From AC-9 sp051984395 (GTDB lineage: Bacteria; Actinomycetota; Acidimicrobiia; Acidimicrobiales; AC-9): a DNA stretch of 10,629 nucleotides. Made by a program: the position numbers and the translations under genes. The stretch is taken from NCBI GenBank assembly GCA_051984395.1, contig JBPYEZ010000096.1, forward strand, positions 1-10,629, read 5' to 3'. Positions 1 to 7,674 of this stretch are shown piece after piece; the first letter of the stretch is position 1; each line of letters begins with the position of its first letter. The notes beneath the pieces are model-generated. The model did not search any database. It saw nothing but the letters and a program-made list of their open reading frames with translations, and had not been told where the DNA came from.

Positions 1-311
1 AGGTAGGCCTCGGGCTGGTAGTAGTCGTAGTAGGAGACGAAGTACTCGACCCGGTTGTGCGGGAAGAGCTCGCGGAACTCGTTGGCCAGCTGGGCGGCGA
101 GGGACTTGTGGGGGGCGATGACCAGGGTCGGGCGCTGGACCTGCTCCACCGTCCAGGCGATGGTGGCGCTCTTGCCGCTCCCCGTGATCCCGAGCAGGGT
201 CTGGAACCGGTCGCCGGCCAGGACCCCGCGGCTCAGCGCCTCGACCGCCGCGGGCTGGTCACCGGCAGGCTCGAGCTCGGAGACGACCTGGAAGCGGGGC
301 GTACCCGACAC
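1..311 (-). CDS. uvrB: UvrABC system protein B (excinuclease subunit B), N-terminal part, cut by window edge
   Basis: UvrB is the damage-verifying helicase-like subunit of nucleotide excision repair; it is loaded by UvrA and recruits UvrC. About 103 N-terminal residues are in the window. The GDQP motif (residues 17-20) is followed by the Walker A loop GITGSGKS (41-48) and the start of the beta-hairpin region, EYFVSYYDYYQPEAY (89-103), which inserts between DNA strands; all closely match the E. coli protein. The GTG start at 311 is well constrained. The reading frame is the same as that of the upstream coaE and is closed by coaE's TGA at 339-341, and this GTG is the only usual start codon between that stop and the conserved sequence. 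No clear Shine-Dalgarno sequence precedes it, so translation may be coupled to coaE, which ends 27 nt upstream. The gene continues beyond position 1. Confidence 0.96.
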   Translation of the reverse strand, partial: MSGTPRFQVVSELEPAGDQPAAVEALSRGVLAGDRFQTLLGITGSGKSATIAWTVEQVQRPTLVIAPHKSLAAQLANEFRELFPHNRVEYFVSYYDYYQPEAY

Positions 312-338
312 CGGGCGCGATCGTACCGGCGGGGTGTG

Positions 339-1004
339 TCATTCGGGGCCGGGTGGTCCCGTTCGCCGCTGGAGATCCTCGATCCAGGCCCACGCCCGGT
401 CCACCTCGCCGACCAGGTCACCGGTGGAGCCCGAGTTGTCGATCACCACGTCGGCCAGCGCCAGGCGCTCCTCCCTGGTCGCCTGGGCGGCCATGCGGGC
501 CTCGACCTCGGCGGCCTTCATGCCGCGGTCGCGGACCAGCCGGTTGACGGCGAGCTCCGGTGGGGTGTCGACCACGACGACCGCGGCCACTCCGTGGGGC
601 AGGCCCCGTCGTTCTCCCCCGGCCCGACCGCCCGAGCGGCTCCGGCCGCCCTCCACGAGGAGCGGCACGTCGAGCACCACCACCCGATCGGTGCCCGTCT
701 GGGCGGTGAGCCGCTCGGCCATCGTGGCCCCCACCACCGGGTGCGTGATGGCCTCGAGGTCGGCGCGGGCCGCCGGGTCGGCGAACACCACGGCGGCCAG
801 GGCGGGACGGTCGATGGCGCCGTCGGCGGCCACCACGTCGGGACCGAACCGGTCGACGACGGGCTGGTAGGCCGGTCCACCCGGCGCGACCACCTCCCGG
901 GCGATCCGGTCGGCGTCCACCACCACGGCCCCCCGCTCCTCGAGCAGGGCCGAGACCGTCGACTTGCCGGAACCGATTCCTCCGGTGAGGCCCACGACGA
1001 GCAC
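339..1004 (-). CDS. coaE: Dephospho-CoA kinase
   Basis: CoaE phosphorylates the 3'-hydroxyl of the ribose in dephospho-CoA using ATP, the last step of coenzyme A synthesis in the cytoplasm. With the GTG start at 1004 the product is 221 aa, near the usual 200-220. Visible features are the P-loop GGIGSGKST (8-16), the DADRIAREV segment (30-38), HPVV (88-91), DVPLLVEGG (112-120) and the C-terminal AAQATREERLALADVVIDNSGS-type region (about 172-193). The frame stays open to an ATG at 1136, but those 44 extra residues are low-complexity and the family normally begins directly before the P-loop. I therefore prefer 1004, although no strong ribosome binding site supports it. A Gly/Arg-rich stretch at residues 119-138 looks about ten residues longer than in typical CoaE. 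It probably forms an operon with uvrB and must have its own promoter, because the gene upstream now runs divergently. Confidence 0.95.
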   Translation of the reverse strand: MLVVGLTGGIGSGKSTVSALLEERGAVVVDADRIAREVVAPGGPAYQPVVDRFGPDVVAADGAIDRPALAAVVFADPAARADLEAITHPVVGATMAERLTAQTGTDRVVVLDVPLLVEGGRSRSGGRAGGERRGLPHGVAAVVVVDTPPELAVNRLVRDRGMKAAEVEARMAAQATREERLALADVVIDNSGSTGDLVGEVDRAWAWIEDLQRRTGPPGPE

Positions 1005-1130
1005 CTCGGGACCGTAGCGCCCCGGCGGCGCCTCCGCCGCCCCGGGTCGTGGCCGGCCCCGGGCACCGCGCACGGCCAGCCATTCCGACCTGGGAGCGAT
1101 CCACCTGGCTTGCTCCGCCGTAGTGCCCGA

Positions 1131-1148
1131 TGTCACACTCCTGTCACA
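1131..1148 (+). repeat. TGTCACA direct repeat, 11-bp period
   Basis: The heptamer TGTCACA occurs at 1131-1137 and again at 1142-1148. The copies start exactly 11 bp apart, so they lie on about the same helix face. The second copy ends 42 bp before the ATG of the first binding protein. Spacing and position would suit a transcription-factor operator with tandem half-sites. On the other strand the heptamer reads TGTGACA, ahead of coaE, so the site could serve either gene. No regulator is encoded nearby and the function is inference. Confidence 0.4.
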
Positions 1149-1179
1149 TTTCCGCCACAGCCGGCAGGTCTCGAACCAG

Positions 1180-1185
1180 AAAGGA
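1180..1185 (+). promoter_or_regulatory. Ribosome binding site of the first binding protein
   Basis: AAAGGA lies five bases before the ATG at 1191. It fixes this start over the long open frame that continues far upstream across coaE, and the encoded protein then begins directly with a Tat-type lipoprotein signal peptide. Confidence 0.75.
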
Positions 1186-1190
1186 CAACG

Positions 1191-2849
1191 ATGTCCGACT
1201 CAATCGACCGCCGCACCTTCCTCGCCCATGGGCTTCGCACCGCAACGGGGGTGGCAGTCCTCGGCGGGGGGGCCTCGAGCCTCCTTGCCGCCTGCAGCAG
1301 CGGCGGCAGTACCAGCTCGGCCACGGGCACGAGCGCCGGCGTGTCGACGGCGACTCCCAAGCCGGGCGGGACGGTGACCTTCGCGACAGAGGCCGAGATC
1401 GACGGCTTCGACCCCACGAAGAACCGGTGGGACGAATCAGGCATTCTCTACTCGCGGACCGTCTACGACAATCTGACCGCCATCGACGCCACCGGTGCCG
1501 TCCGGCCCTATCTGGCCCAGTCGATCACCCCCAACAGCGACTACACCAAGTGGACCATCACCGTCCGTCCCAACATCCTCTTTCACAACGGCACCCCTCT
1601 GACGGGGGCCGCGGTCAAGACCAATCTCGACGCCATCAGGGGGGCGCTGCTGACCGGTCCGGTCTTCTCGAACATCGCCAGCGTCGACGTCACCGACCCC
1701 ATGACCGTGGTGGTGACCATGAAATCGCCGTGGGTCCCGTTCCCGCTGTACCTCACGACCCAGACCGGCGTGGTGGTCGAGCCCACCAACCTGCTCAGCG
1801 GCAACGCGCAGCTCCACCCGATCGGGACCGGACCGTACGTGTTCCAGCAGTGGCAACAAGGTGACCACTACACGTCGACCAAGAACCCTCACTACTGGCG
1901 ACAGGGTCTTCCCTACCTCGACCAGGTCACCTTCAAGCCCATCGCCGACGCCCAGTCCCGCGAGAACAGCCTCAAGTCGGGCACCGTCGACATCATGCAC
2001 AGCTCGGACACCCAGAATCTCGTGGACCTCCAGGGCGACTCGGCCTTCGTGACCATCGACGACACCCACTCGGTGTTCGAGCCCGACATGGACTTCGTCA
2101 TGCTCAACACCGCGGTTCCGCCGATGGACGACATCCGGGTCCGCCAGGCGCTGGCCTACGCCATCGACAAGAAGAAGGTCATCAACACCGTCTGGAACGG
2201 TCTGCCTCCGCCGTCGTTCGGGCCCTTCGTCCAGGGATCGCCGTACTACGCGCCAACGGGCTACCCCGACTACAACCTGGCGAAGGCACAGGCGCTGGTG
2301 AAGCAGTACGAGGCTGAGAAGGGGCCGATCTCCTTCCAGTACGGAGCGGTGAACACGCCGAAGACGCTCGAGATCAACCAGCTCATCCAGGCGATGTGGA
2401 AGCAGGCGGGGATCGACACCACGATCACCCAGACCGAGCAGACCCAGTACCTGCTCAACGCCCTCCAAGGCAAGTACCAGGCCTATGCGTGGCGGCAGTT
2501 CGCCACACCAGACCCCGATGCCAACTACATCTGGTGGAGCTCGACCAACGCCGCGCCCGTCGGCGCGCTGGCGACCAACTTCTCCCGCAACAAGGACCCC
2601 CAGATCCAACAGGCCCTCGACACCGGGCGCTCCAGTCCCGACGCCTCCGTCAGGAGGACTGCATACCAGACCGTGGCAGCCCGACTCGGCGCCACTCTCC
2701 CCTACCTCTGGACCAACCGGGCCATCTGGATGGTGTCGGCCAAGCCCCGGGTCCAGAACTTCGCCGGCGCCACGCTGCCGGACGGGTCGAAGAGTCCTCC
2801 CATGGTCGACGGGATCGTCACGACGACCCAGATGTGGGTGAATTCGTAG
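1191..2849 (+). CDS. ABC transporter substrate-binding lipoprotein, family 5 (peptide/nickel type), copy 1
   Basis: This is an extracytoplasmic substrate-binding protein of the SBP_bac_5 (DppA/OppA) family, 552 aa, of usual length. The N-terminus has a twin-arginine motif DRRTFL (6-11), a hydrophobic stretch and a lipobox LAAC with Cys35 as the lipidation site. It should therefore leave folded by the Tat route and be anchored to the outer face of the membrane. A Ser/Gly/Thr-rich linker (36-56) precedes the mature fold, which begins PKPGGTVT. Family features are FHNGTPLTGAAV (131-142), HPIGTGPYVF (209-218), KNPHYWRQGLPYLD (231-244) and a later VRQALAYAIDKKK segment. It is the first gene of a six-gene importer operon and is followed after 79 nt by a close paralogue. 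Dipeptides, oligopeptides or another small ligand are all possible substrates. The family assignment is firm; the ligand is unknown. Confidence 0.93.
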   Translation: MSDSIDRRTFLAHGLRTATGVAVLGGGASSLLAACSSGGSTSSATGTSAGVSTATPKPGGTVTFATEAEIDGFDPTKNRWDESGILYSRTVYDNLTAIDATGAVRPYLAQSITPNSDYTKWTITVRPNILFHNGTPLTGAAVKTNLDAIRGALLTGPVFSNIASVDVTDPMTVVVTMKSPWVPFPLYLTTQTGVVVEPTNLLSGNAQLHPIGTGPYVFQQWQQGDHYTSTKNPHYWRQGLPYLDQVTFKPIADAQSRENSLKSGTVDIMHSSDTQNLVDLQGDSAFVTIDDTHSVFEPDMDFVMLNTAVPPMDDIRVRQALAYAIDKKKVINTVWNGLPPPSFGPFVQGSPYYAPTGYPDYNLAKAQALVKQYEAEKGPISFQYGAVNTPKTLEINQLIQAMWKQAGIDTTITQTEQTQYLLNALQGKYQAYAWRQFATPDPDANYIWWSSTNAAPVGALATNFSRNKDPQIQQALDTGRSSPDASVRRTAYQTVAARLGATLPYLWTNRAIWMVSAKPRVQNFAGATLPDGSKSPPMVDGIVTTTQMWVNS

Positions 2850-2928
2850 CATTGCGGACTGCACTTGTCGCCTCTGCCGAGGTTCCACGCTGTATGTTCA
2901 CCATTGACGTCTGACACAAGGGGGAAGC

Positions 2929-4584
2929 GTGTCCGAGCCTGAGCCCCTCGACCGCCGTACCTTCCTCGCCCGGGGAGCGAGGACCGCCGCCGGGGTGGCC
3001 ATCCTGGGCGGGGCGCCTGGACTTCTCGCGGCCTGTGGCGGCGGTGGCTCGAGCAGCGGGAGCTCGACGTCCTCCAGCGCTGGTATCTCGAGCGCCACCC
3101 CGAAGCCCGGTGGCACCGTCACCATGGCGCTCACGGCGGACATCGACGGCTTCGACCCGACCAGCAACCGCTGGGACGCCAACGGCGTGATCTACGGCCG
3201 CACCGTCTACGACCCGCTCGCCGCGGTCGCCGCCGACGGGTCGATCAAGCCATACCTGGCCCAGTCCATCACCCCCAACGGCGACTACACCCAGTGGACC
3301 ATCACGATGCGGCCCAACATCGTCTTCCACAACGGCACGCCGCTCGACGCCAACGCGGTGAAGGCGAACCTCGACGGCGCCAGGGCCTCCGCCCTCGCCG
3401 GCCCGGCGTTCACCAACATCTCCAGCGTGGACGTGACCGGTCCGCTCACTCTCACGGTGTCCATGCACAGCCCGTGGGTCCCGTTCCCCGTCGCCATCTC
3501 CGGGCAGTACCAGGTCGGCTACATCGCCGAGCCCAGCACGCTCGGCAAGACCGCCAGCCAGCACCCGATCGGGACCGGTCCCTTCGTCTTCCAGACGTGG
3601 GTGCCGAACGACCACTTCACCGCGACGAAGAACCCGCACTACTGGCGCCAGGGCATGCCGTACCTCGACCAGATCACCTTCAAGCCCATCGTCGACTTCC
3701 AGTCCCGCGAGAACACCCTGAAGTCGGGCGGGATCGACATGCTTCACAGCGACACGCTCCAGAACTACGTCGACCTCACGAGCAACTCGAGCTTCGTCAC
3801 CGTCACCGACCTCCACTCCACGCTCGAGCCGGACCAGTCCTTCTGGATGATCAACACGGCCGTGCCGCCCGTCAGCGACGTCCGGGTCCGCCAGGCGCTG
3901 GCCTACGCGACCGACCGGCAGAAGTTCATCAACACCATCGACAACGGCGTGCCGCCCCAGTCGACCGGCCCCTTCGTGCCCGGCTCTCCGTACTACGCGC
4001 CGACCGGCTACCCGAACTACGACCTCAATCAGGCCAAGTCCCTCGTCGCCCAGTACGGCCAGCCCATCAACGTCCAGCTGGGGGTCACCAACAACCCCAT
4101 CAACCTCCAGGGCGCGCAGCTCATGCAGAGCATGTGGAAGCAGGCCGGCATCCAGTCCACCATCACCCAGACCGAGCAGTCCCAGTTCATCCTCAACGCC
4201 CTCGAGGGCAAGTACCAGGTGTACCAGTGGACCCAGTTCGCGACATCGGATCCCGACCAGAACTACATCTGGTGGAGCACACCCACCGCCGCCCCCGTGG
4301 GCTCGCTGGCGCTGAACTTCGCCCGCAACAAGGACCCCCAGATCCAGCAGGCCATCGACACGGCGAGGACGAATCCCGACCCCTCGGTCAGGGCGAGCAG
4401 CTACCAGACGGTGGCCAAGCGCTTCGGCTCCGACGTCCCCTACCTGTGGATCGACAGATCGGTCTGGGTCGTGGCGGCCAAGCCGAACGTCATGAACTTC
4501 AACGGGCCGACCTTCCCCGACGGCACCAAGGCCCTCGGGCTCCAGGGCGGCAGGATCTGGCCGACCCAGATCTGGGTCAGCTAG
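2929..4584 (+). CDS. ABC transporter substrate-binding lipoprotein, family 5 (peptide/nickel type), copy 2
   Basis: This is a second family 5 binding protein, 551 aa, starting at GTG 2929 after a purine-rich AAGGGGGAAG ribosome binding site. The signal peptide has DRRTFL (8-13) and a lipobox LAAC with Cys36, again a Tat-exported lipoprotein, followed by a Gly/Ser linker (37-56). It aligns with copy 1 along its whole length, at roughly 60% identity by eye. Shared blocks include GFDPTxNRWD, PYLAQSITPN, SPWVPFP, KNPHYWRQGxPYLDQ, SPYYAPTGYP, MWKQAGI, NYIWW and RNKDPQIQQA. The signal peptide is conserved too, so the duplication covered the entire gene. The two probably share one permease and may differ in ligand. 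It is followed after 51 nt by the first permease gene. Confidence 0.93.
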   Translation: MSEPEPLDRRTFLARGARTAAGVAILGGAPGLLAACGGGGSSSGSSTSSSAGISSATPKPGGTVTMALTADIDGFDPTSNRWDANGVIYGRTVYDPLAAVAADGSIKPYLAQSITPNGDYTQWTITMRPNIVFHNGTPLDANAVKANLDGARASALAGPAFTNISSVDVTGPLTLTVSMHSPWVPFPVAISGQYQVGYIAEPSTLGKTASQHPIGTGPFVFQTWVPNDHFTATKNPHYWRQGMPYLDQITFKPIVDFQSRENTLKSGGIDMLHSDTLQNYVDLTSNSSFVTVTDLHSTLEPDQSFWMINTAVPPVSDVRVRQALAYATDRQKFINTIDNGVPPQSTGPFVPGSPYYAPTGYPNYDLNQAKSLVAQYGQPINVQLGVTNNPINLQGAQLMQSMWKQAGIQSTITQTEQSQFILNALEGKYQVYQWTQFATSDPDQNYIWWSTPTAAPVGSLALNFARNKDPQIQQAIDTARTNPDPSVRASSYQTVAKRFGSDVPYLWIDRSVWVVAAKPNVMNFNGPTFPDGTKALGLQGGRIWPTQIWVS

Positions 4585-4635
4585 TGGAGGTGGCGGTACC
4601 GGGGTGAGCCGGCGAGGGAGTGAGCGGGTCGCGAG

Positions 4636-5589
4636 ATGGTCTTCGTAGCGAAACGGCTCGTCCTCGCCATCATCGTGCTGTTCGTGGTGACGCTCCTGTC
4701 CTTCGTCCTCCTCCACAACCTCCCCGGTGATCCCTGCATCGCCCGCCTCGGGCCCAGCGCGACCGCACACGGGCTGGCCCAGTGCCGGCACCAGCTCGGC
4801 CTCGACCAGTCACTTCCGTCGCAGTACTTCCAGTACCTGGGCAACGACCTGCACGGCAATCTCGGCAGCTCGTACCTCAACGGGCAGACGGTGGGCAAGG
4901 CCATCAAGCAGGCGCTTCCGGTCACGGTCGAGCTGCTCATCGTGTCCCAGCTGATCGCCCTCATCGTGGCCATACCGGTCGGGATCCTCGCCGCCCTCCG
5001 ACCCGACGGGGTGTTCGATCAGCTTTCCACCGGGGTCGCCTTCGGCCTCCTGGCCATCCCCGCCTTCATCCTCGGGGTGCTGCTCGTCTACCTGTTCGCC
5101 GTCAAGTGGCACTTCTTTCCGGCCACGGGCTACACCCCGCTGACCCAGGACTTCGGTCAGAACCTCAAATCCATCACCCTTCCGTCACTGACGCTCGCTC
5201 TGGCGTCGCTGGCCGTCTACATGCGGGTGCTGCGGACGGACATGATCGCGACCCTGCGGGAGGACTTCATCACCACCGCCAGGGCAAAGGGCATGCCCAC
5301 CTCGCACATCCTGTTGCGCCACGCGTTGCGGCCGTCCAGCTTCGCTCTCATCACCGTGGCCGGGATCAACATCGGTACCCTCATCGGCGGTGTCTTCATC
5401 GTCGAGCTCATCTTCCAGCTGCCGGGCATCGGGCTTCTGACGCTCAACTCGATCTACGCCCGCGATTACGGCATCGTCCAGGGCACGGTCCTGGTCGTCG
5501 CCGTCGGTTTCGTCCTCGTCAACCTGCTCGTCGACCTGCTCTACGCCGGTCTCGACCCGAGAACTCGCCATGCCCGAGCCACCGTCTAG
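4636..5589 (+). CDS. Peptide-type ABC transporter permease, DppB/OppB family
   Basis: This is one of two membrane subunits of the importer, 317 aa. Six hydrophobic segments are visible at about residues 8-28, 98-120, 130-154, 180-200, 236-260 and 280-304. The cytoplasmic EAA loop that contacts an ATPase is clear at 209-232 (EDFITTARAKG, then HALRP). The large outer loop after the first helix (29-97) carries LPGDP and LGLDQSLPSQYFQYL, as usual in DppB. Two cysteines, Cys34 and Cys50, lie in this outer loop. An in-frame stop at 4621 limits the start to ATG 4636, although the ribosome binding site is weak. Its 3' end overlaps the second permease gene by 20 nt, which suggests coupled translation. 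Confidence 0.94.
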   Translation: MVFVAKRLVLAIIVLFVVTLLSFVLLHNLPGDPCIARLGPSATAHGLAQCRHQLGLDQSLPSQYFQYLGNDLHGNLGSSYLNGQTVGKAIKQALPVTVELLIVSQLIALIVAIPVGILAALRPDGVFDQLSTGVAFGLLAIPAFILGVLLVYLFAVKWHFFPATGYTPLTQDFGQNLKSITLPSLTLALASLAVYMRVLRTDMIATLREDFITTARAKGMPTSHILLRHALRPSSFALITVAGINIGTLIGGVFIVELIFQLPGIGLLTLNSIYARDYGIVQGTVLVVAVGFVLVNLLVDLLYAGLDPRTRHARATV

Positions 5590-6562
5590 CGGCCAACCGT
5601 CGTCGCGGCCCGACGTCGTACCGGCCGGCGTCCCCTCTGCGTCCCTCGGCGTCATGTCCGGAGCGCCGGTCGGCGGCGAGGTCGAAGAGGGCCCTCTCGA
5701 CATCCAGGTCGGTGTGGCCGAGACGGCACGGGCGCCCGGAACGGCGATCCGCCGCCTGGGGGCGCCGTTCTGGATCTCGGTCGGCTGGGTGGGACTGGTC
5801 ATCATCCTCGCCGTGCTGGCGAACGTGTTGCCTCTCGACGACCCGAACGCCATCGGGTCTGCGCTGCCGAGGCAGAGCCCGAGCCTGCAGCACCTCCTCG
5901 GCACCGACAGTCTCGGGCGCGACATCCTCTCGAGGGTGATCTTCGGAGCCCGGATCTCGCTGATCGTCGGCTTCGCCTCGATCTTCATTGGCATGGCGGT
6001 CGGAGGCGCGCTCGGGCTGATCGCCGGCTTCTACCGCGGGCCACTGGACACGCTCTTCGACGGCGCCTCCACCGTCGCGCTGGCCTTCCCTGCCCTCGTG
6101 TTCCTGCTCGCAGTCGTCGCCGCCGTGGGCCAGAGCCTGTTCACGGTGGTGGTGAGCATCGGGATTCTCTCGATCGCGCCCCTCTTTCGCGTGGTGCGGG
6201 CGAACACCATCGTCTACGCCCGGCGGGACTTCGTCCTGGCTGCCCGGGCGTTGGGGGCACGGAGCGGTCGCATCATCGCTCGCGAGATCGTCCCCAACGT
6301 CCTGCCGACCGCTCTCTCGTTCGCCCTGGTGGCGGTGGCGGTCGCCATCGTCGCCGAGGGAGCGCTCGCTTTCCTGGGACTCTCGGTGCGCCCGCCGACG
6401 CCCACGTGGGGGGGCATGATCAGCGAGGGGCGCACGTCGCTGGAGCAGGACGCGCTGATCTGCCTGTGGCCCTCGCTGGCGCTGTTCTTCACCGTGCTCG
6501 CGCTCAACTTCGCGGGTGATCGGCTGCGGGCGTACTTCGAGGTGCGGGAGGGGGGTCTGTGA
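5570..6562 (+). CDS. Peptide-type ABC transporter permease, DppC/OppC family
   Basis: This is the partner membrane subunit, 330 aa. Hydrophobic segments lie near residues 66-88, 128-153, 167-185, 190-206, 248-270 and 299-316. The family motif HLLGTDSLGRDILSRVIFGAR (108-128) and the EAA loop (219-243: RDFVLAARALGA, then REIVPN) are clear, as is PTWGGMISEGR near 278-288. About 65 residues rich in Pro, Ser and Gly precede the first helix, a longer cytoplasmic tail than I expect for the family. An internal ATG at codon 29 could shorten it but has no evident ribosome binding site. It overlaps the upstream permease gene by 20 nt and the downstream ATPase gene by 4 nt. Confidence 0.94.
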   Translation: MPEPPSSGQPSSRPDVVPAGVPSASLGVMSGAPVGGEVEEGPLDIQVGVAETARAPGTAIRRLGAPFWISVGWVGLVIILAVLANVLPLDDPNAIGSALPRQSPSLQHLLGTDSLGRDILSRVIFGARISLIVGFASIFIGMAVGGALGLIAGFYRGPLDTLFDGASTVALAFPALVFLLAVVAAVGQSLFTVVVSIGILSIAPLFRVVRANTIVYARRDFVLAARALGARSGRIIAREIVPNVLPTALSFALVAVAVAIVAEGALAFLGLSVRPPTPTWGGMISEGRTSLEQDALICLWPSLALFFTVLALNFAGDRLRAYFEVREGGL

Positions 6563-7674
6563 GGGCCCGCCACCGGGAGCGCCAGAGTGCGGCCGGCTAC
6601 CCGGTCGCAGCCGACACCGCCGGGCCGTTGCTCGAGGTGGGCGATCTCACGACCCACTTCCGCACCGGCCGCGGGATGGTGCGGGCGGTCGACGGGGTGT
6701 CGCTCAGCCTCGACCGGGGGCGGACGCTCGGGGTGGTGGGCGAGTCCGGATCCGGCAAGACGGTCCTCTCCCGCTCGATCATGGGGCTGCTGCCCCGTAC
6801 CAACGTCGTGCGCAGCGGCGAGGTGCGCTTCGCCGGTCGGGAGCTCACCGTCATGACCGAGGACGAGCTTCGCGACATCTGGGGGGCCGAGATCGGCATG
6901 GTCTTCCAGGACCCCATGACGTCGCTCAACCCGGTCATGCGCATCGGACGGCAGATCACCGAGTCGCTGCGCCATCACCTCGCCGTCGACCGGGCCGAAG
7001 CCCGCCGTCGCGCCGTCACCCTGCTCGACTCGGTCGGCATCCCCGAGCCCGAACAGCGCCTCGCCGACTACCCCCACCAGCTGTCGGGGGGCATGCGACA
7101 GCGGGTGACGATCGCGGTGGCCCTGGCCTGCGGTCCCCGGCTGCTGATGGCCGACGAGCCCACCACCGCGCTCGACGTGACCGTCCAGGCCCAGATCCTC
7201 GACCTGCTCGCTCACCAACAGCAGGAGCGCTACATGGCCATGGTCCTGGTCACCCACGACCTGGGCGTGGTCGCCGGACGCACCGACGAGATCGCGGTGA
7301 TGTACGCCGGCAAGGTGGTCGAGAAGGCGCCCACCAGGACCATCTTCACCGACATGAAGATGCCCTACACCGAGGCGCTGGTGAAGTCGATCCCGAAGCT
7401 CAGCGATCCGAGCCACACCAAGCTGTCGGTGATACCGGGGCGACCGCCGGACCTGGTCAACCTTCCTCCCGGCTGCCGGTTCCATCCCCGTTGTCCGTAC
7501 GCCCAGCAGCGATGCCGAGACGAGGAGCCCCCGCTCCAGGAGGCGAGCACGCCCGGACACGTCTACCGGTGCTGGTTCCCCGTGGGGACGCCCGAGGGGC
7601 GCGACGCGCTCGAGCGCAACCGACGCGAGGGCCGCCTGGGCACCGACGCCCAGGTGGCGCGGGCCGGGCTCTGA
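6559..7674 (+). CDS. Peptide-type ABC transporter ATP-binding protein, DppD/OppD family
   Basis: This cytoplasmic ATPase, 371 aa, powers the importer together with the DppF-type subunit. The order of motifs is Walker A GESGSGKT (61-68), Q-loop VFQDPMTSLNP (115-125, Gln117), signature LSGGM (175-179), Walker B LLMADEP (195-201) and the H-loop His233. The C-terminal oligopeptide-transporter extension follows, with RPPDL and GCRFHPRCPYAQQRC (305-319). Four cysteines (306, 312, 319, 338) have the spacing typical of this subfamily. The GTG start overlaps the stop of the permease gene (GTGA at 6559-6562) and has a GGGAGGGGG stretch just upstream. The final 30 residues or so, after Cys338, are polar and probably disordered. 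Confidence 0.95.
   Translation: MRARHRERQSAAGYPVAADTAGPLLEVGDLTTHFRTGRGMVRAVDGVSLSLDRGRTLGVVGESGSGKTVLSRSIMGLLPRTNVVRSGEVRFAGRELTVMTEDELRDIWGAEIGMVFQDPMTSLNPVMRIGRQITESLRHHLAVDRAEARRRAVTLLDSVGIPEPEQRLADYPHQLSGGMRQRVTIAVALACGPRLLMADEPTTALDVTVQAQILDLLAHQQQERYMAMVLVTHDLGVVAGRTDEIAVMYAGKVVEKAPTRTIFTDMKMPYTEALVKSIPKLSDPSHTKLSVIPGRPPDLVNLPPGCRFHPRCPYAQQRCRDEEPPLQEASTPGHVYRCWFPVGTPEGRDALERNRREGRLGTDAQVARAGL

Larger units (their letters stand above)
1005..1190. promoter_or_regulatory. Divergent intergenic region between coaE and the transporter operon
   Basis: This 186-bp stretch separates the divergent coaE and first binding-protein starts and must hold promoters in both directions unless coaE starts further upstream. 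I could not find a convincing -35/-10 pair on either strand. The recognisable elements are the TGTCACA direct repeat, a ribosome binding site for the plus-strand gene, and a GC-rich inverted repeat at 1021-1046 (CCCGGCGGC against GCCG, then CCGGG after a 2-nt bulge). The inverted repeat would lie in the coaE leader close to its GTG; in such GC-rich sequence it may be chance. Confidence 0.5.

Noticed and set aside
1021..1046. GC-rich inverted repeat as a terminator
   Set aside because: No T-run follows on either strand, and no gene ends there; coaE and the importer diverge from this region.
57..1190. Long plus-strand open frame running into the first binding-protein gene
   Set aside because: It covers coaE and the uvrB start in antisense, its translation is low-complexity His/Gly/Arg sequence, and the true gene starts at 1191 with a ribosome binding site and signal peptide.
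1437..2888. 483-codon minus-strand open frame opposite the first binding protein
   Set aside because: Same compositional pattern as other antisense shadows and no domain; it mirrors the codon structure of the plus-strand gene.
2850..2928. Separate promoter or attenuator between the two binding proteins
   Set aside because: There is a TTGACG at 2904 and a TATGTT at 2893 but not in a usable order or spacing, and only a four-pair hairpin; nothing convincing.
2818..4791. 657-codon minus-strand open frame opposite the second binding protein
   Set aside because: The translation is repetitive Val/Gly/Asp/Arg sequence typical of antisense frames in GC-rich genes, with no recognisable domain; the plus-strand gene is unambiguous.
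6214..7560. 448-codon minus-strand open frame opposite the DppC/DppD-type genes
   Set aside because: Antisense of well-supported transporter genes; spans a gene boundary and contains no family motif.
6516..7673. Upstream extension of the DppF-type frame to 731 codons, suggesting a fusion
   Set aside because: The upstream part is out of phase with the DppD-type gene and is Arg/Pro/Gly-rich noise; the real protein begins at ATG 7674 just before its ATPase domain.
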